Below, piece after piece: positions 11,826 through 22,430 of a stretch of 64,000 nucleotides of DNA; the stretch's first letter is position 1; every line of letters begins with the position of its first letter. The DNA is taken from assembly GCA_031213475.1 (NCBI GenBank), contig JARUPZ010000026.1:2774095-2838094 (forward strand), written 5' to 3'. The position numbers and the translations under genes were made by a program. The notes under the pieces are model-generated. The model was given only the letters and a program-made list of their open reading frames with translations. It searched no databases and was not told the DNA's origin. This DNA is from Nereocystis luetkeana (lineage: Eukaryota > Sar > Phaeophyceae > Laminariales > Laminariaceae).

Positions 11826-12300
11826 TGTGATAGGGGATCCCCTAAGGCGAGATGGGCTCCCTTAAGGTTGGTAGGGATCCCCTAAGATATGAGGGGATCC
11901 CCTAAGGTACGAGGGGGTCTCCTAAGATATGAGGGGATCCCCTAAGGTATGAGGGGATCCCTTAAGGTATGAGGGGATCCCTTAAGGTATGAGGGGGTCT
12001 CCTAAGATATGAGGGGATCCCCTAAGGTATGAGGGGATCCCTTAAGGTGTGAGGGGGTCCCCTAAGGTATGAGGGGGTCCCCTAAGGTATGAGGGGGTCC
12101 CCTAAGGTATGAGGAGATTCCCTAAAGTATGAGGGGGTCCCCTAAGGTATGAGGATATCCCATAAGGTATGAGTGGATCCCCTACAATATGAGGGGAACC
12201 TACCTTAGGGGGGTCCCCTCATACCTTAGGGGGGTCCCCTCATACCTTAGGGGATCCCCTAAGGCAGAAGGGATCCCCTAACTAGGGGGATCCCCTTATT
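11826..12300 (-). repeat. Right arm minisatellite of the foldback-like element
   Basis: About two dozen units of roughly 20 bp, consensus GGGGATCCCCTAAGGTATGA, the reverse complement of the left-arm unit. The last 80 or so bases flip orientation again before the terminal TCGCAACA. The array is longer than the left arm, as expected if unit number drifts by unequal exchange. Confidence 0.85.
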
Positions 12301-12325
12301 CGCAACATGGGTGCCCCCCCCCCCC

Positions 12326-13097
12326 GATTCTTCCGGAGTGCAACTCGAACTGCATGGGGTCTCTACCGATGCTACCTCATAAATTATAACGCCGCGACCG
12401 CTTCTGTTTTAGTAAACACTTTCCACCCGAGCGGGGTGCTCCTAGCCGTCAAGGGTGCTTCCGCTGGTAGCAGTGGGTATATGCATCAAGCAGTTCCAAC
12501 AGAGCTTCGAACGCTCCCATCGACGCCCCCCCCGTTTCCTTCTCCTGCACGAGGCGCGTTCGCATGATGCTTCACCCTGCCCTTTTGTGTGTCACACTTC
12601 GACGCCAGAAACTTACCTGCCCTGCTGTAGCGATCGATCTGTTCAAAAACGCAAGCTGCACCCCTTCGTGAAAGAATCAACGCATTTTCATGTCAGACAA
12701 AACTCGGGATGTACCTGCCCATTGGCGTACGCCCACACTCCGACGCTCGCCACAAAAGAAAATATGACACGGCGAATCCCAATCACATGACGTTACCCCC
12801 GTCTTCCATACTCACGACCGCCTGTCGCCCTTCCGCAAGCATTGCCCACGTCAAGGGCAATCTAACTTGTTTTTCTTTGGTAGACATGCCGTGCGCCCTG
12901 TCTATCTCCTTTCCCACTGCGACGATCGTGCACTGCGACAAAGGTAGCTCCCAGCCTGCGAACGTCTTTTGGAAAAAGGTAATCGCTGCCAAGTACCCTC
13001 TGACAGTCGATTGCTGGATTTTCTGCCCAAAACATCGAGACGTCATGAAATCGAGCAGTTCGATCAGCGCCTCAGTGGGATCGTCGACAGTATGCAA
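12326..13097 (-). pseudogene. Tyrosine recombinase, main part (DIRS-type)
   Basis: The first frame (13,097-12,783) matches a SAM-like core-binding domain: QQSTVRGYLAAITFF, then LPLTWAML. After a frame change, a CRASELWAYANG-like region near 12,760-12,710 supplies the first catalytic arginine, and HSGRIGG at 12,340-12,320 gives the H-x-x-R box. The sequence then runs into a C homopolymer (G on this strand) and the foldback-like insertion. The catalytic tyrosine lies beyond it at about 10,495. Several frameshifts make it a pseudogene. Confidence 0.75.
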
Positions 13098-13319
13098 CCA
13101 AGGCCCTTTACCCTGCGTTTTTTTTTCTTTTACCCAGGGTGTTCCATTTTGCTAAGTAGTATTATGAGTATTTTCCGCCACCGAACCAAGCGCGAGCGTT
13201 TTGACCAATCTTTCCACCTCTTCCTTGTTTCCTCCTTTGCTGTTTCTTTGCCGTCCCCTTCTCCTCCTGTGATAACGTGCGCGTACATTAAACATACGAT
13301 GAGTTGAGCGAGGCATGCA

Positions 13320-15320
13320 TCATGAAGGGCGCGCGAGTCGACCGAGTTCTTCTGCTCTGTTCATCATGAGCGTCCATAAAACATCGTCGCGTTTCATGAC
13401 GATGTTCTTTGTCTGGAGTACAATATAAAAATCTCCGGACCCCGCGGACCGATGGATTGTTCGCGCCAGTCGCATGCAGTAGTGGGGTGGCTCCCTGGCC
13501 TTGTCTGCCAACATCTCCCTAGGCCACCGCGGAATACCGTCCGCTAGAGTGTTCTGCACGCCTGGAATATGTTTGGCAAGTGTGATTCCATCCGCCTGCG
13601 AGTTCAAGGCGCCCCAGCATTTTCATGAGTAAGCAGGCCATTTTGTCTGTGGCCCCACCGCTTCGAAACTCCCACGATACGGCCGCCATGATATCGCCTC
13701 GCATCAGAGTCGGATTAGCTTAGCTGCCGCGTCTGGCCTGTCTCCTACCAATTCGAGCATGACCTACGCAGTCACAACCATTCATTCCCAATTACTCTAG
13801 GAGGTTGATTGTGACAGTACAGGTCTCCTCCTGAGTATCGATTTGTTTTTATGTTCTGCAGCCAACTCAGTCGGCAAGTCGTATCTCCAAAATACCTTCT
13901 TCATATCAACGCAGAACCCTCCCACCGCCTCGAACCTTGCGTCAGACAGATAGTACATCTTGGCGGGTCGTTTTATCGCCGTGTAGCAGGGCACTACTCT
14001 AAGCGCCTCTCCCTCTAGTAGCATCTCGTGATCTATCGCCCACTTGCAAAAAAAGGAGGTCCGATTGGAACTCTCTGCCAAGCTCTACAATGCGGTTCTG
14101 GTTTTTTCTAGCGCATGCGTCGTGGGATCCGGTCAGTCGCAACAGCCTCCATACGAAATACCTGCCCGCTCGCACTACGTACGTGAGGTTCCACAACTTC
14201 CCAGCCACGCTTGAAAACGTCCCTCGCAGACGCTCGCCTTCTGCTCAACGGCCACCGGTCAAGCAGCAGCATTTTTATATCGTTGGCCTTTTCTCGTGGA
14301 AACGAGATTCTCATTGTGTGCGAAGTGATAGTGAACCCTAACGCGTCAATCGTGAAGTCTCAGCTCGTACTGTTCTTCGTGGCTAAGATGGGCGATACTC
14401 CTTCCTCCCCCGTTCCAAGTAAGCGCACGTGATCCGAGGCGAGGGTGGCCGACGTAATTAACCCTTTTAGAACCTCAGTCCCGTTTTGGGGACAAACTAC
14501 TCGAAATTTGAGTGCTCTGTCCCAGAAACGGGACTGCGGTTCTAAAAGGGTTAAGGCCGTCTTGTCGTCGTCTGAATGTTGTACTCTGATTAGGAGATAT
14601 TCGTCTACGTACACGGTTGCGAAAAATGGGTCGGAAATCTCTCCCCCGCCGTGCGCTCTGACTTTTGCGTCCGACGGAATCGGCGCAGGTGTACCCGCTT
14701 TCCGTCGATCTACCACCTTAACATGGGCCATCATGTATTTCCCTTCGCCCGCTAGCTGTGTCGAAGTTAGAGTGGTGTTGCAGTGCACGTGTTCGGCCGC
14801 GGCGGACATGACGCCCCAGAAAACCGGCGATCCCGACCATCCGAAGGTTAATCGAAAATCAATCACAACTAGATCTCCTCCGGTGTAGCAAACGTTGTGA
14901 GCTTGGTCGGGGTCAACCCGCACGTTCCTAAAGGCGTCCGCAGCACATCGGCCTTACTCATCAGTATCCTCTCTACTGGGGACTTATTTCTCAGTGTCAC
15001 GAGTTCGTCTAGAAACTCGGGCAGCGCGTGTGCGTACTACAGGCATTGGGGAACTGTGTCAGGGTCAGTATCTCCGTTGAGCCCACCCTTAGTTCCTCGG
15101 CTCTGCTCATCAAACGATAAATAATTTTTGATCCTGACTTTGTGTGTCGCTACGGCCGCCAACGGGGACACTCCTAGATTGGTGATTTCGTGCGCAGCTG
15201 ATTCTTGTACCACTGAGCATTTATGTCGTCTTACATCTTCGCCGATCTTTTTCCAGACTGCTGGCAAAGCCTTAGATCGGGGATTTCGTGCGCGGTTGAT
15301 CTTCGTAGCATTAAGCATTT
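13320..15320 (-). pseudogene. Reverse transcriptase and RNase H of the DIRS-type element
   Basis: The minus-strand frames in order: 15,318-15,037 has the N-terminal fingers (ISPLAAV-like, then KVRIKNYLSFDEQ and GGLNGDTDPDTVPQCL). 14,923-14,360 has the palm, with LTFGWSGSPVFWGVMSAA and FFATVYVDEYLLI; the usual YVDD is YVDE here. 14,314-13,999 is the connection (SARDVFK then GKLWNLTYVVRAGRYFVWR, in two frames). 14,081-13,797 is RNase H (YLSDARFEAVGGFCVD, FWRYDLPTELAAE). 13,607-13,500 has KHIPGVQNTLADGI. Frames change at least four times. The altered active site and the breaks indicate a dead copy. Confidence 0.8.
14462..14550. mobile_element. Family A miniature element (TTAA-flanked), copy 1
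   Basis: An 89-bp element, ends CCCTTTTAGAACC(T/G)CAGTCCCG and its complement, exactly flanked by TTAA (14,458-14,461 and 14,551-14,554). Inverted ends that start CCC plus a TTAA duplication fit a piggyBac-like MITE. It interrupts the reverse transcriptase, but element plus one TTAA is 93 bp, so the frame is kept and no stop is added. Confidence 0.8.
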
Positions 15321-15370
15321 CTGTCGTCTTACATCTTCGCCGATATTTTCCCAGACTGCTGGCAAATGCT
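15180..15370. repeat. Tandem duplication in the reverse transcriptase
   Basis: Two adjacent diverged copies of about 95 bp (15,180-15,278 and 15,279-15,370) share GGGATTTCGTGCGC(A/G)G and GTCGTCTTACATCTTCGCCG and CAGACTGCTGGCAAA. This breaks the N-terminal part of the reverse transcriptase frame. Confidence 0.7.
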
Positions 15371-15389
15371 CGTTGACACTGGGGGGGGG

Positions 15390-16750
15390 GTTCCGTACTA
15401 TAATGCGCGCTCTAGATCTACGCCCGTCGCTGCTGCGTGTACAGGTACCCCTCCTGTGACTATCCTTACTTTCTCGTCGACTGCCCCGAACCCTTTCAAG
15501 TCTCCGAAGTATCGCAGTATGTGTGCGGGGTCTATCGGTGGCGCAACCAGAGATCCTCCTATTGCTCGAGCTACGTCTCCCACGACGCCTCGCTTATCTC
15601 GTATCATGGTTACAAGTGCAAATGTTGGCGAGCGTATACAGAAGTTCTTCTCTTTCTCGGGCGTCCAGAACGTTATTTTCGAGTTTGTCCTATTATGGGT
15701 GCCGTTGTTGTACCATGCTGTGTGATCGTTTCCGACTGCGCGACGCCCCATACGGAAGCCGTGAACGTGCTGGCCCGATACTCTCCCGCACGTCGGCCAA
15801 ACCGAGCGTGGGTCCACCTGACGGCTGCAAGGGTAGCTGGTCGTACCCTTGCTCTCTCTGCCAAACTATGTGCGACGTCTGTGCTGCTCTGGGGATTTTC
15901 GTGTGCTGAATGGGTGGACGGTCCTTCTGATTTGAGCCTTCTGCGGTATCGACACTGTATCGATTCGCGTCAAAGTGGGGTAATCTGGCCCTCTGCTCAA
16001 GCTGTTCTGTGCTGTAGTGCAAGCCTTCCGCGTTGCCGATACTGTCTCGGTTTCGCTCGGAAGGGGGTAAAATGGCCCTGTGCTCACATCAAGCCTGCTG
16101 CACTGAACCTTCCGCAACCTCGGTACTGTCCCGATTAGCAAAGAAGTGGGATAATCTGGCCCTCTGTTCAGGCTGAAAGTCCCCTTTACCAAGTACTCCC
16201 TTCGTCTGGGATATCGCTGGTGTATACACGTCGCGAGGCTCGCAATCTGATTCACGAGGAGGTCAAATGTCTTGCCGTGTTTGAACATACGAACGGACCA
16301 TACTGTTTGAGCCGAAAGTATCATCAACTCTCCATCCTGCGTACGCTGACCAGAGGGGTCTCCGTGCATGCATGACGCGGCAAAGGGCAGAAGGGGGGGG
16401 AAGTGGCTCGTGCGAGGCTGGGTGGCACGATTTTTCTGACAAGAGGAAACCACATACGTGTATAATGTGGCGGAGGGCGAGAGGGTGGGTGTGTCGGATA
16501 TGCGAGGGTGGATGGAACGAGTGGCCTGGCTTGCTGCTGCACTGTGCTCCTGCGTGAATCACATTCTCTTCGGTTTTTGTTTCTCGGTACCCAACTCTCA
16601 CCGTGAAACAGGGCCGGCGACACCGATCCGAGAGTGGGCGCTTGGAGAATTCGCGCGTGGAGAATTCCCACGGACCTCCAGGCGTCTGCCAAAATTGCCC
16701 ATTCTTCTTTCGCCCCTGCCCCTCCTTCGGTCGACCCTGCCAGATGGCAG
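15390..16750 (-). other. Unassigned part of the DIRS-type element
   Basis: Broken minus-strand frames link the gag-like region to the reverse transcriptase. The frame 15,817-15,398 contains FWTPEKEKNF and PIDPAHILRYFGDLKGFG, which look like retroelement protein but match no domain I can name. The 15,880-16,220 stretch has three diverged copies of a unit with CGG(T)A(T/C)CG(A/G)(C)ACTGT and GGGGTAA(T/A)(C/A)TGGCCCT. Confidence 0.4.
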
Positions 16751-16761
16751 AGCCGGTGTTG

Positions 16762-16940
16762 TTAGTTGCTGCCGGTCCCCCGGCCCGCTCCGCCCCTGGC
16801 GGAAGCCTCGCCCCGGCCGCCGGGCGAGTAGTTTCTGCTAACTCGTGCGACGCTCGGCGGCCGGGAGGCTCCCGCCCCTCCTCCTACCGCCACACCCCCG
16901 ACTGTAGCGGCCGCCTGATACTGCGGCGGCTGGTGCCGCT

Positions 16941-16977
<37 letters not shown>

Positions 16978-18350
16978 AGTCGGTGGCGGTAGCGGCAGTG
17001 CTTGCAGCTGCTGCTGCTGCTGCACAGCGACCGACGGAGCTATGCCGGCGGCTAGGAGGTGGGGGAACGAGGGGTTTGCCCGCCGGCACACGTCGCCACG
17101 CCATGCAAAACCGCACACGCCCGGCGGAGTCCCCCGCTCCAGCATGTGAGCCTTGAAGGTAGACCCGCCTCCTCCTCCGGCGCCTGCCCGGCCTTGCGTG
17201 TGGCCAGTCCGCTGCCCGCCCGTACTGGGAGCTCCTTTCCTCTCAGAGGCTGTTTTTTCGGGCGCCTGCTTCCAGAACATCTGACGCTCCGTGGGGCTGG
17301 ATCCCGCGCCTTCCTCCACCAGCTCCCTCAGCCGCGTGAAGGCCAGCGTGGCCATGTCGGACGGGAGGGGCTCGTATTGGTACTTCCGGTGCAAGACGCC
17401 CCCCTGCTTTGCGAGGTCGATCACCCCCGCCTTCAGACCGCCATTCATGGCTGTGAGGAGCACCTCACGAGCCTTGCCCTTTTGTAATGGCGCCGCAGGT
17501 AGACCTCCACCGTCTTTAGTAGTTGCTCCAGCTCCTCTCGCAAGGTGCGAACCCGGTTCTTGCACACCGCGTGCGCTCCCTCCATGCCGTATGCTAGGGT
17601 CGTCAAGGACGTCGCAACAAACGTGGCGAAGTGCACCTCGGCCGGCATGCCCACCGGCTCCTGCCCGGTTGGCAGAGAAGGGTAAAAATCTTCTACGGCG
17701 AATTCAGACAACACCCTGAGCTGTATTGTCCAGGCTTCTGAAACGTACGCCACCTCGTCGAGCGCGCGAAGCAGGGGGAGGGCGGGTTATGACCTCCTGC
17801 GTATTAAACCCCCCGCGTGCGATGAAGAACTTGGGGCCTTTCAAGGCGCGCCCTAGGCTTGCCGCCTGCTTTTGCGGTAGCTTTTACGCCCACGGAGATC
17901 GCGGCCTAGAGGTTAGCGCCTTGCGGCACTGGCAGCGGCAGCGGCTGACCTCCCAAGGCGCCGCCAACCCACGGGGCCAACAGGCCCCTGGCGATAGCGC
18001 CCCCGGGAGGTTGGTGAGCCTGCTGTAGAAGCTGAAGTTGCTGCGGCTGCTGCTGCTGCTACTGCTTTTACTGCTGCTAATGCTGCTGCTGACGTTGCTC
18101 CTACTACTGCGCGTGGGTCTTGATGTTTCCAAAGCATGTGATCCTAGCCGCGATCGCGTGGTTGCTCGCCAACAACTGCTGCAGCACCGCCATCATTGCA
18201 GGATCGGCTGGTGCTGCAGGAAGGCCCAGACCGATGCCCGCGGCTCCGCCTTGGCCGATGCCTTCATGCGGTGCTCCGGAGCCAGACAGGCCAGCTCCTT
18301 GCCCTTATTCACCTCCCGCGTCCAGAGGGGCGGCTTCATCTCCCACCACA
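16762..18350 (-). pseudogene. Gag-like region of the DIRS-type element
   Basis: Minus-strand frames at 18,350-18,180 (MWWEMKPPLWTREVNKGKEL), 17,753-17,500 (EVHFATFVATSLTTLAYGME, then a leucine-rich helix) and 17,490-16,762. The last encodes AMNGGLKAGVIDLAKQGG and LHRKYQYEPLPSDMATLAF, then a Gly/Pro/Gln-rich tail with a polyproline run from a GCG microsatellite (16,938-16,976). Position before the reverse transcriptase and low-complexity tail suggest gag, but no zinc knuckle or named domain is visible. The frames are disrupted by shifts. Confidence 0.45.
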
Positions 18351-18720
18351 TCTGGGAGATTGAAAAATTGCGCGAAAAAAACTTGGAAATGGATAAAACG
18401 CTCTCCGATAAGAATAATATCTGGAAGTAGATTGAAAAATTGCTCGAAAAAAACTTGGAAAATATATTGTTCTTATCGGAGAGCTTTTTGTTCTTATCCG
18501 AGGGCTTTTTTATCCAAACAGTATCTGGAAGAAGATTTAAAAATTGCGCGAAAAAAACTTGGAAAACATATTGTTCTTATCGGAGAGCTTTTTGTTCTTA
18601 TCGGAGGGCTTTTTTATCCAGATATTATTCTTATCGGAGAGTTTTGTATCCATACTTTTCATGATTTTTTCCGGCAATGTTTTAATCTTCCAGATATTAT
18701 TCTTATCGGGGAGCTTTTAC
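18350..18720 (+). repeat. Minisatellite with TTCTTATCGGAGAG units
   Basis: Three larger units of roughly 75-105 bp begin GATT(G/T)AAAAATTGC(G/T)CGAAAAAAA near 18,358, 18,431 and 18,534. Inside them TTCTTATC(G/C)GAGRGCTTTTT repeats about nine times. It reads through as open frames on the plus strand, an effect of the repeat. Confidence 0.75.
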
Positions 18721-19440
18721 ACATTTTTGATGGACAGCGGGTTTTTGGTAAATGCTTCTTCGGGAGTGCTTGGGGGGGAGGACCGGGCCCTTGCGGTTAG
18801 AGGTGGCAGGAGCAGGGGTACGGGAAGTAATAGTAGCAACAGTGTGGGGGGGGGGGGGGGGTTGGAGGAGGTAGAAGAAGAGCTACAGAGAGAGAAAACC
18901 CGCAGCGAATCTCTCCTAGGTACTGCCGATACCAGTGTAGACTAGCTACACCGAACGGCCTTCTGCGCGTCGAAACATGCGCGTAGCAGTTATAACCCAT
19001 TTTGATGGACAGCGGGTGTTTGGTAAATGCTTCTCAGGGGGTTCTTAAGGAGGGGAGAGGTTGTGGTTTTTGGGGATGAGATGGAGGGATATTGGTTGTG
19101 GTAGTCTTCATGTGCGTCGCATCGGTTCTGATTTGTCGATGTTACTGCCGCGCTTTTGTTCTGGAGAGTTCTTCACTTTCTGTTCTTTAGTCTGTTTTAT
19201 AACAACACTACACATGGTCCGATGGCAAGCATAATGTTAATAATCGTTGAACGATCCTTCTTAACGAACCTTTTTTACGGTCGTTGAACAATCGCTTTTA
19301 ACGACCCTTTTTCCCGGTCGGATCGCTGATCGATCCTTTTCAACGGTCTCCTTTTCCGATATTCGAACCATCATTTTCAACGATCCTTTTTTACAGAGCA
19401 GCAGTCCCTGAGCTTAACACCCCATTAGCCTTCTTAATAC
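18721..19440. repeat. Short direct repeats, no gene
   Basis: TTTGATGGACAGCGGGT(T/G)TTTGGTAAATGCTTCT occurs at about 18,727-18,761 and again at 19,000-19,034. From 19,240 to 19,400 a degenerate unit of about 40 bp containing CGTTGAACGATC and CTTTTTAACGA-like words repeats four times. No gene is supported. Confidence 0.55.
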
Positions 19441-19833
19441 CAGTTCCATCAAACCCTTTTGGTATGATGCCTGATTTTGAAAAAGGGGGGGACGTTCATT
19501 CACCGAATAGCATGGCGCGGTTTGGTATGAGCTTTAGCGCGTCCAAGCTCTTCGTGGGAGTGTCGGCCATTTCAAAAGGTTGTACTTATCGTCAAATGTG
19601 CGTTGGCACGTTGCCCGGTTATTCCGCACAGTGGGTTAACATCAGCACAACAGCCAAAAGCAGCTGTTTCTCAGTCTACGGTCGCTCTTGCCAAGCACGC
19701 AGCGACCCCCGTTGTAGAGTATTTATTTCCCATATTGTCACCAGCGACAACTGCGTCAACGTCCGCAGTCAAATCGTCTCCTTCTCCTACATCTTCGCTG
19801 CAAAATTAGTTCCATCGTCGGGCAAGAAACAGA

Positions 19834-21591
19834 TCATGTGGCAGGCGTAAATAACGCACTATCCTCTGTTGATAAAGCTGGGTCTTCTGCAATCCACACG
19901 GGGCTTACTTCAGCACGCGTTGTCGTCGGACATATATCAGGGATCCCATGCGTTTCCAGCACCGTCGCTGTAGTCCTTTCCTTCAAAGTATGTGTGCCTG
20001 CGATAACGTTTGATCCCATTCCCTCCATACCTACGAGCATAACCAACTTCGCGGCTCCCAGGTCCACCGTCTGGTGCGTTTGCGAGTCATCCCGCTTATG
20101 TCCGATTTCACTGGATGTTTCGGCCCGGGACCTGTCCATATAATTCTGCTCCTATGTTGCCTGCGTCCACAGCCGTAAGGGGTACCTGCTGTGATACCTC
20201 TTGCCCATCCGGCAATATATGGAGGACGCGTCGTTACGTTCGCGTAAAACCGGAGGATTAGGCGGTAAATCGACTTCCACGCCCTTCTCGTGGAGCGCTC
20301 GGACCGAACGCACCCCCGCTCGTAGATCGGGAACAAAAATAGCACAATCCAAATGGATCGGCACCAACTCGCGTCGGTCATTCCGTACACGAAAAGCGAG
20401 AATGCCCTTCCTTGTTAGGGTTAAAGAGGCCGCACGATCCTTTTGACACGTACTCTGCAGTTGATCGTGTTGGCCACATGTTGGCAAAGCCGAGGTTCGG
20501 CGGGCACCATAATATGGTGTGAGGCTGCTGCATCGACGAACGCTGCTGCTGTATCACCAAGGGGCGTGCTGGATCCGGTTTCCATCACCGCCGGGAACGC
20601 GATATCTTCCTGGGTGCACCAAGCAAGGGGCACGTTATCTTCTCCTACGGCACCACCGGTTTTGTCGCTTTGCTGGTGGGGTGATAGGCGAAGGGGGCAT
20701 CCATGCCAGCCGTGCTCAGTGGAATTACGGCAGTAACTAGATCGGCCGTGGCGATTATTGCCGTACATCCGGCCACGCTCACGTCCTCCTCGGCCAAAAG
20801 TGCGATTGATATCACCAGACGAGTTTCCGTTCGACGCATGATCGTCGTTGCGGCTTCTACTTCTCGTGGAGTTAAGTAGAGGTATTATCATTTCCGCGGC
20901 GTCCTCTTCCCCAGCCTCGACCGTGGTGTCTAAGGAAGTTGCGAGACCCTTCGTGCGCTACTGTATTCAGTTCGCGCTCCTGGCTGCCTGCGTTACTTTC
21001 GCCCCGTCCCGCACTCTTATACCTTTAGCGGAAACCTTTTCACAGATTTGCATGGCATTGTAGGATGTTCCACGAGCTGCTATATCTTCGAATTTCGAGA
21101 CGCTGCCACCACGCTGTCTTCAGCGATTCGTACTTCTCATCAAAGGGTGATCTGATCATTGCGTGAGTCTTGCGAGCGGGGACTGCTACATCCTCGAGCA
21201 CTCCGGGTTCGGACCAAATGCGGCGCAATTCCTGGATCACTCGTAGCAGGATCGTGTCTGTTAGCCGCGGTCACTTTTACAAATTGGCGAGCTGGTCGTG
21301 CAGCTCCTGCATCCTCGACTCACCATCGAGCCGGTATTTGGCCTCAAGTGCCATCACAGCATCGCGACCACCGCCAAACTCGGTTGTTCCTACCGGAGCA
21401 TACGCTAGCAGTACTTCGGCCGCGACACTGCTGCCATACCCGTATCGGGAATCCGCCGTGGTCAGCAGCGTACGAGTCAAGAGCAAGCCGTTTTTCTCCT
21501 CGAAGCGGTGATTCCCCTTGGCGGACTGCATCTTCTGCAGCTGAGAACCATCTTCCTCTAGTGCTGCAGGCGCGGTCGCGACACCCGGCAT
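19834..21591 (-). pseudogene. Ty1/copia gag-protease remnant
   Basis: On the minus strand, 21,591-21,277 encodes a copia-type gag segment (GGRDAVMALEAKYRLDGESR, then HDQLANL). 21,240-21,040 continues it (HAMIRSPFDEKYESL). 20,891-20,421 has a basic Gly/Arg/Asn region and a degenerate zinc knuckle (YCRNSTEHGWHGCPLR). It then has a copia-type protease start, FVDAAASHHIM, where the catalytic DSGAS has become DAAAS. 20,487-20,152 follows with AIFVPDLRAGVRSVRALHEKG, the usual protease C-terminal pattern. Frames change several times and no integrase or reverse transcriptase follows, so this is a truncated, inactive copy. Confidence 0.7.
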
Positions 21592-21954
21592 AATTGTGCG
21601 TGTCCTCCTACATCAGCGGACGCTACAATGTCATCCAACCGTGATACCGTTCGGGTTCGCCGTGGAAGGACGAGAGTACCCTTTTCGGAAAGGGGAGCAC
21701 ATGGTTGACTCTAAATCAAAATCACAACGTTGGCTCATAACCTGTCGGTACTACAGCAACATTAAAGCATGCGGTGGTGACGACGCAGTAGCTAGCGCTG
21801 AGTAGAGGTTCGGGTACAGTAAAAACAGTGTAAACTGTTATCTCGAAGCACAGGCGCGTCTAAGCTGCCTGTACTACCGGACTCATATCCAAGAAAACCG
21901 CCATACATACCATACAATACAAGACCCAATATCCTATTGAGTCGCGCTTGCACT

Positions 21955-22430
21955 ACAAGTATCCTGACATATTCCTGGCTTCCGTATCGCCTCTATATTC
22001 CCGTAAGCCCGAAATTCCCCAAGAATCTCGACACCCCTAACGCCCCTATATACGCGACATGTGTAACCCCCCCCTTTATTTCTGGTGTCCGTGACGCCCA
22101 TTTTCCCCGCACCCGTCAGCAACGCCCCCATATCTCCGGCATCCGGAACGCCCCCATATTCCTGGCATCCGTAACGCCCCTCTTCTCGACATTCGTACCG
22201 CCCCCTTATTCCTGGCGTGTGCTACGCACCTATCATACTACCCAACGTTCGTCAATGCCCTTACATTCCTGACATCCGTAGTGCCCCCATTCCCGAAATC
22301 CGTATCGCCCGTATCCCGGCATCCACGACGCAACATCCCTTTTCCCGACATCCGTACCGCCCCTATTCCCGCCGTCCACGACGCCTGCCTCTATTTCGAA
22401 CACCCGTAACGCCTGTCAGAAACGCGCCCC
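21955..22430 (+). repeat. GACATCCGTAACGCCCC minisatellite
   Basis: About twenty degenerate units of 20-28 bp with consensus TTCCCGACATCCGTAACGCCCCTA. Unit length and bases vary, so the array is old. The open frames across it (21,937-22,495) are repeat-driven. Confidence 0.85.

Larger units (their letters stand above)
10581..12307. mobile_element. Foldback-like transposable element inside the recombinase
   Basis: A 1,727-bp insertion that starts TGTTGCGA and ends TCGCAACA (8-bp perfect inverted ends). It is flanked on both sides by TGGGTG (10,575-10,580 and 12,308-12,313), a 6-bp target duplication. Behind the tips, the inverted similarity continues (GGGATCCCTTCTGCCTTAGGG on the left, its complement on the right), then each arm becomes a tandem array of about 20-bp units around GGGGATCCCC in opposite orientations. 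The middle holds tandem units of about 190-200 bp. There is no coding capacity. The structure resembles foldback elements; the TG...CA tips also allow a solo-LTR reading. Confidence 0.8.
10390..18350 (-). mobile_element. Decayed DIRS-type retrotransposon
   Basis: On the minus strand the order is gag-like region (about 18,350-16,760), reverse transcriptase (15,320-14,360), connection and RNase H (14,310-13,320), then tyrosine recombinase (13,097-12,326, continued at 10,567-10,430). Reverse transcriptase plus a tyrosine recombinase in place of an integrase defines the DIRS order (DIRS, Ngaro and relatives). Stops, frameshifts, a tandem duplication at 15,180-15,370 and two nested insertions show it is dead. 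I could not find its terminal or internal repeats, so the outer limits are approximate. Confidence 0.8.

Noticed and set aside
10590..12300. CRISPR-like array
   Set aside because: Regular short repeats, but the units are contiguous or nearly identical, with no unique spacers, and they lie inside a transposable element of a eukaryote.
15437..16138. 233-codon plus-strand frame
   Set aside because: Antisense to the DIRS-type element; residue pattern is Cys/Ser-rich noise.
16762..17565. Long minus-strand frame rich in Pro, Gly and Gln as a host gene
   Set aside because: It lies upstream of the reverse transcriptase on the same strand, contains a GCG microsatellite, and fits a decayed gag region better than an independent gene.
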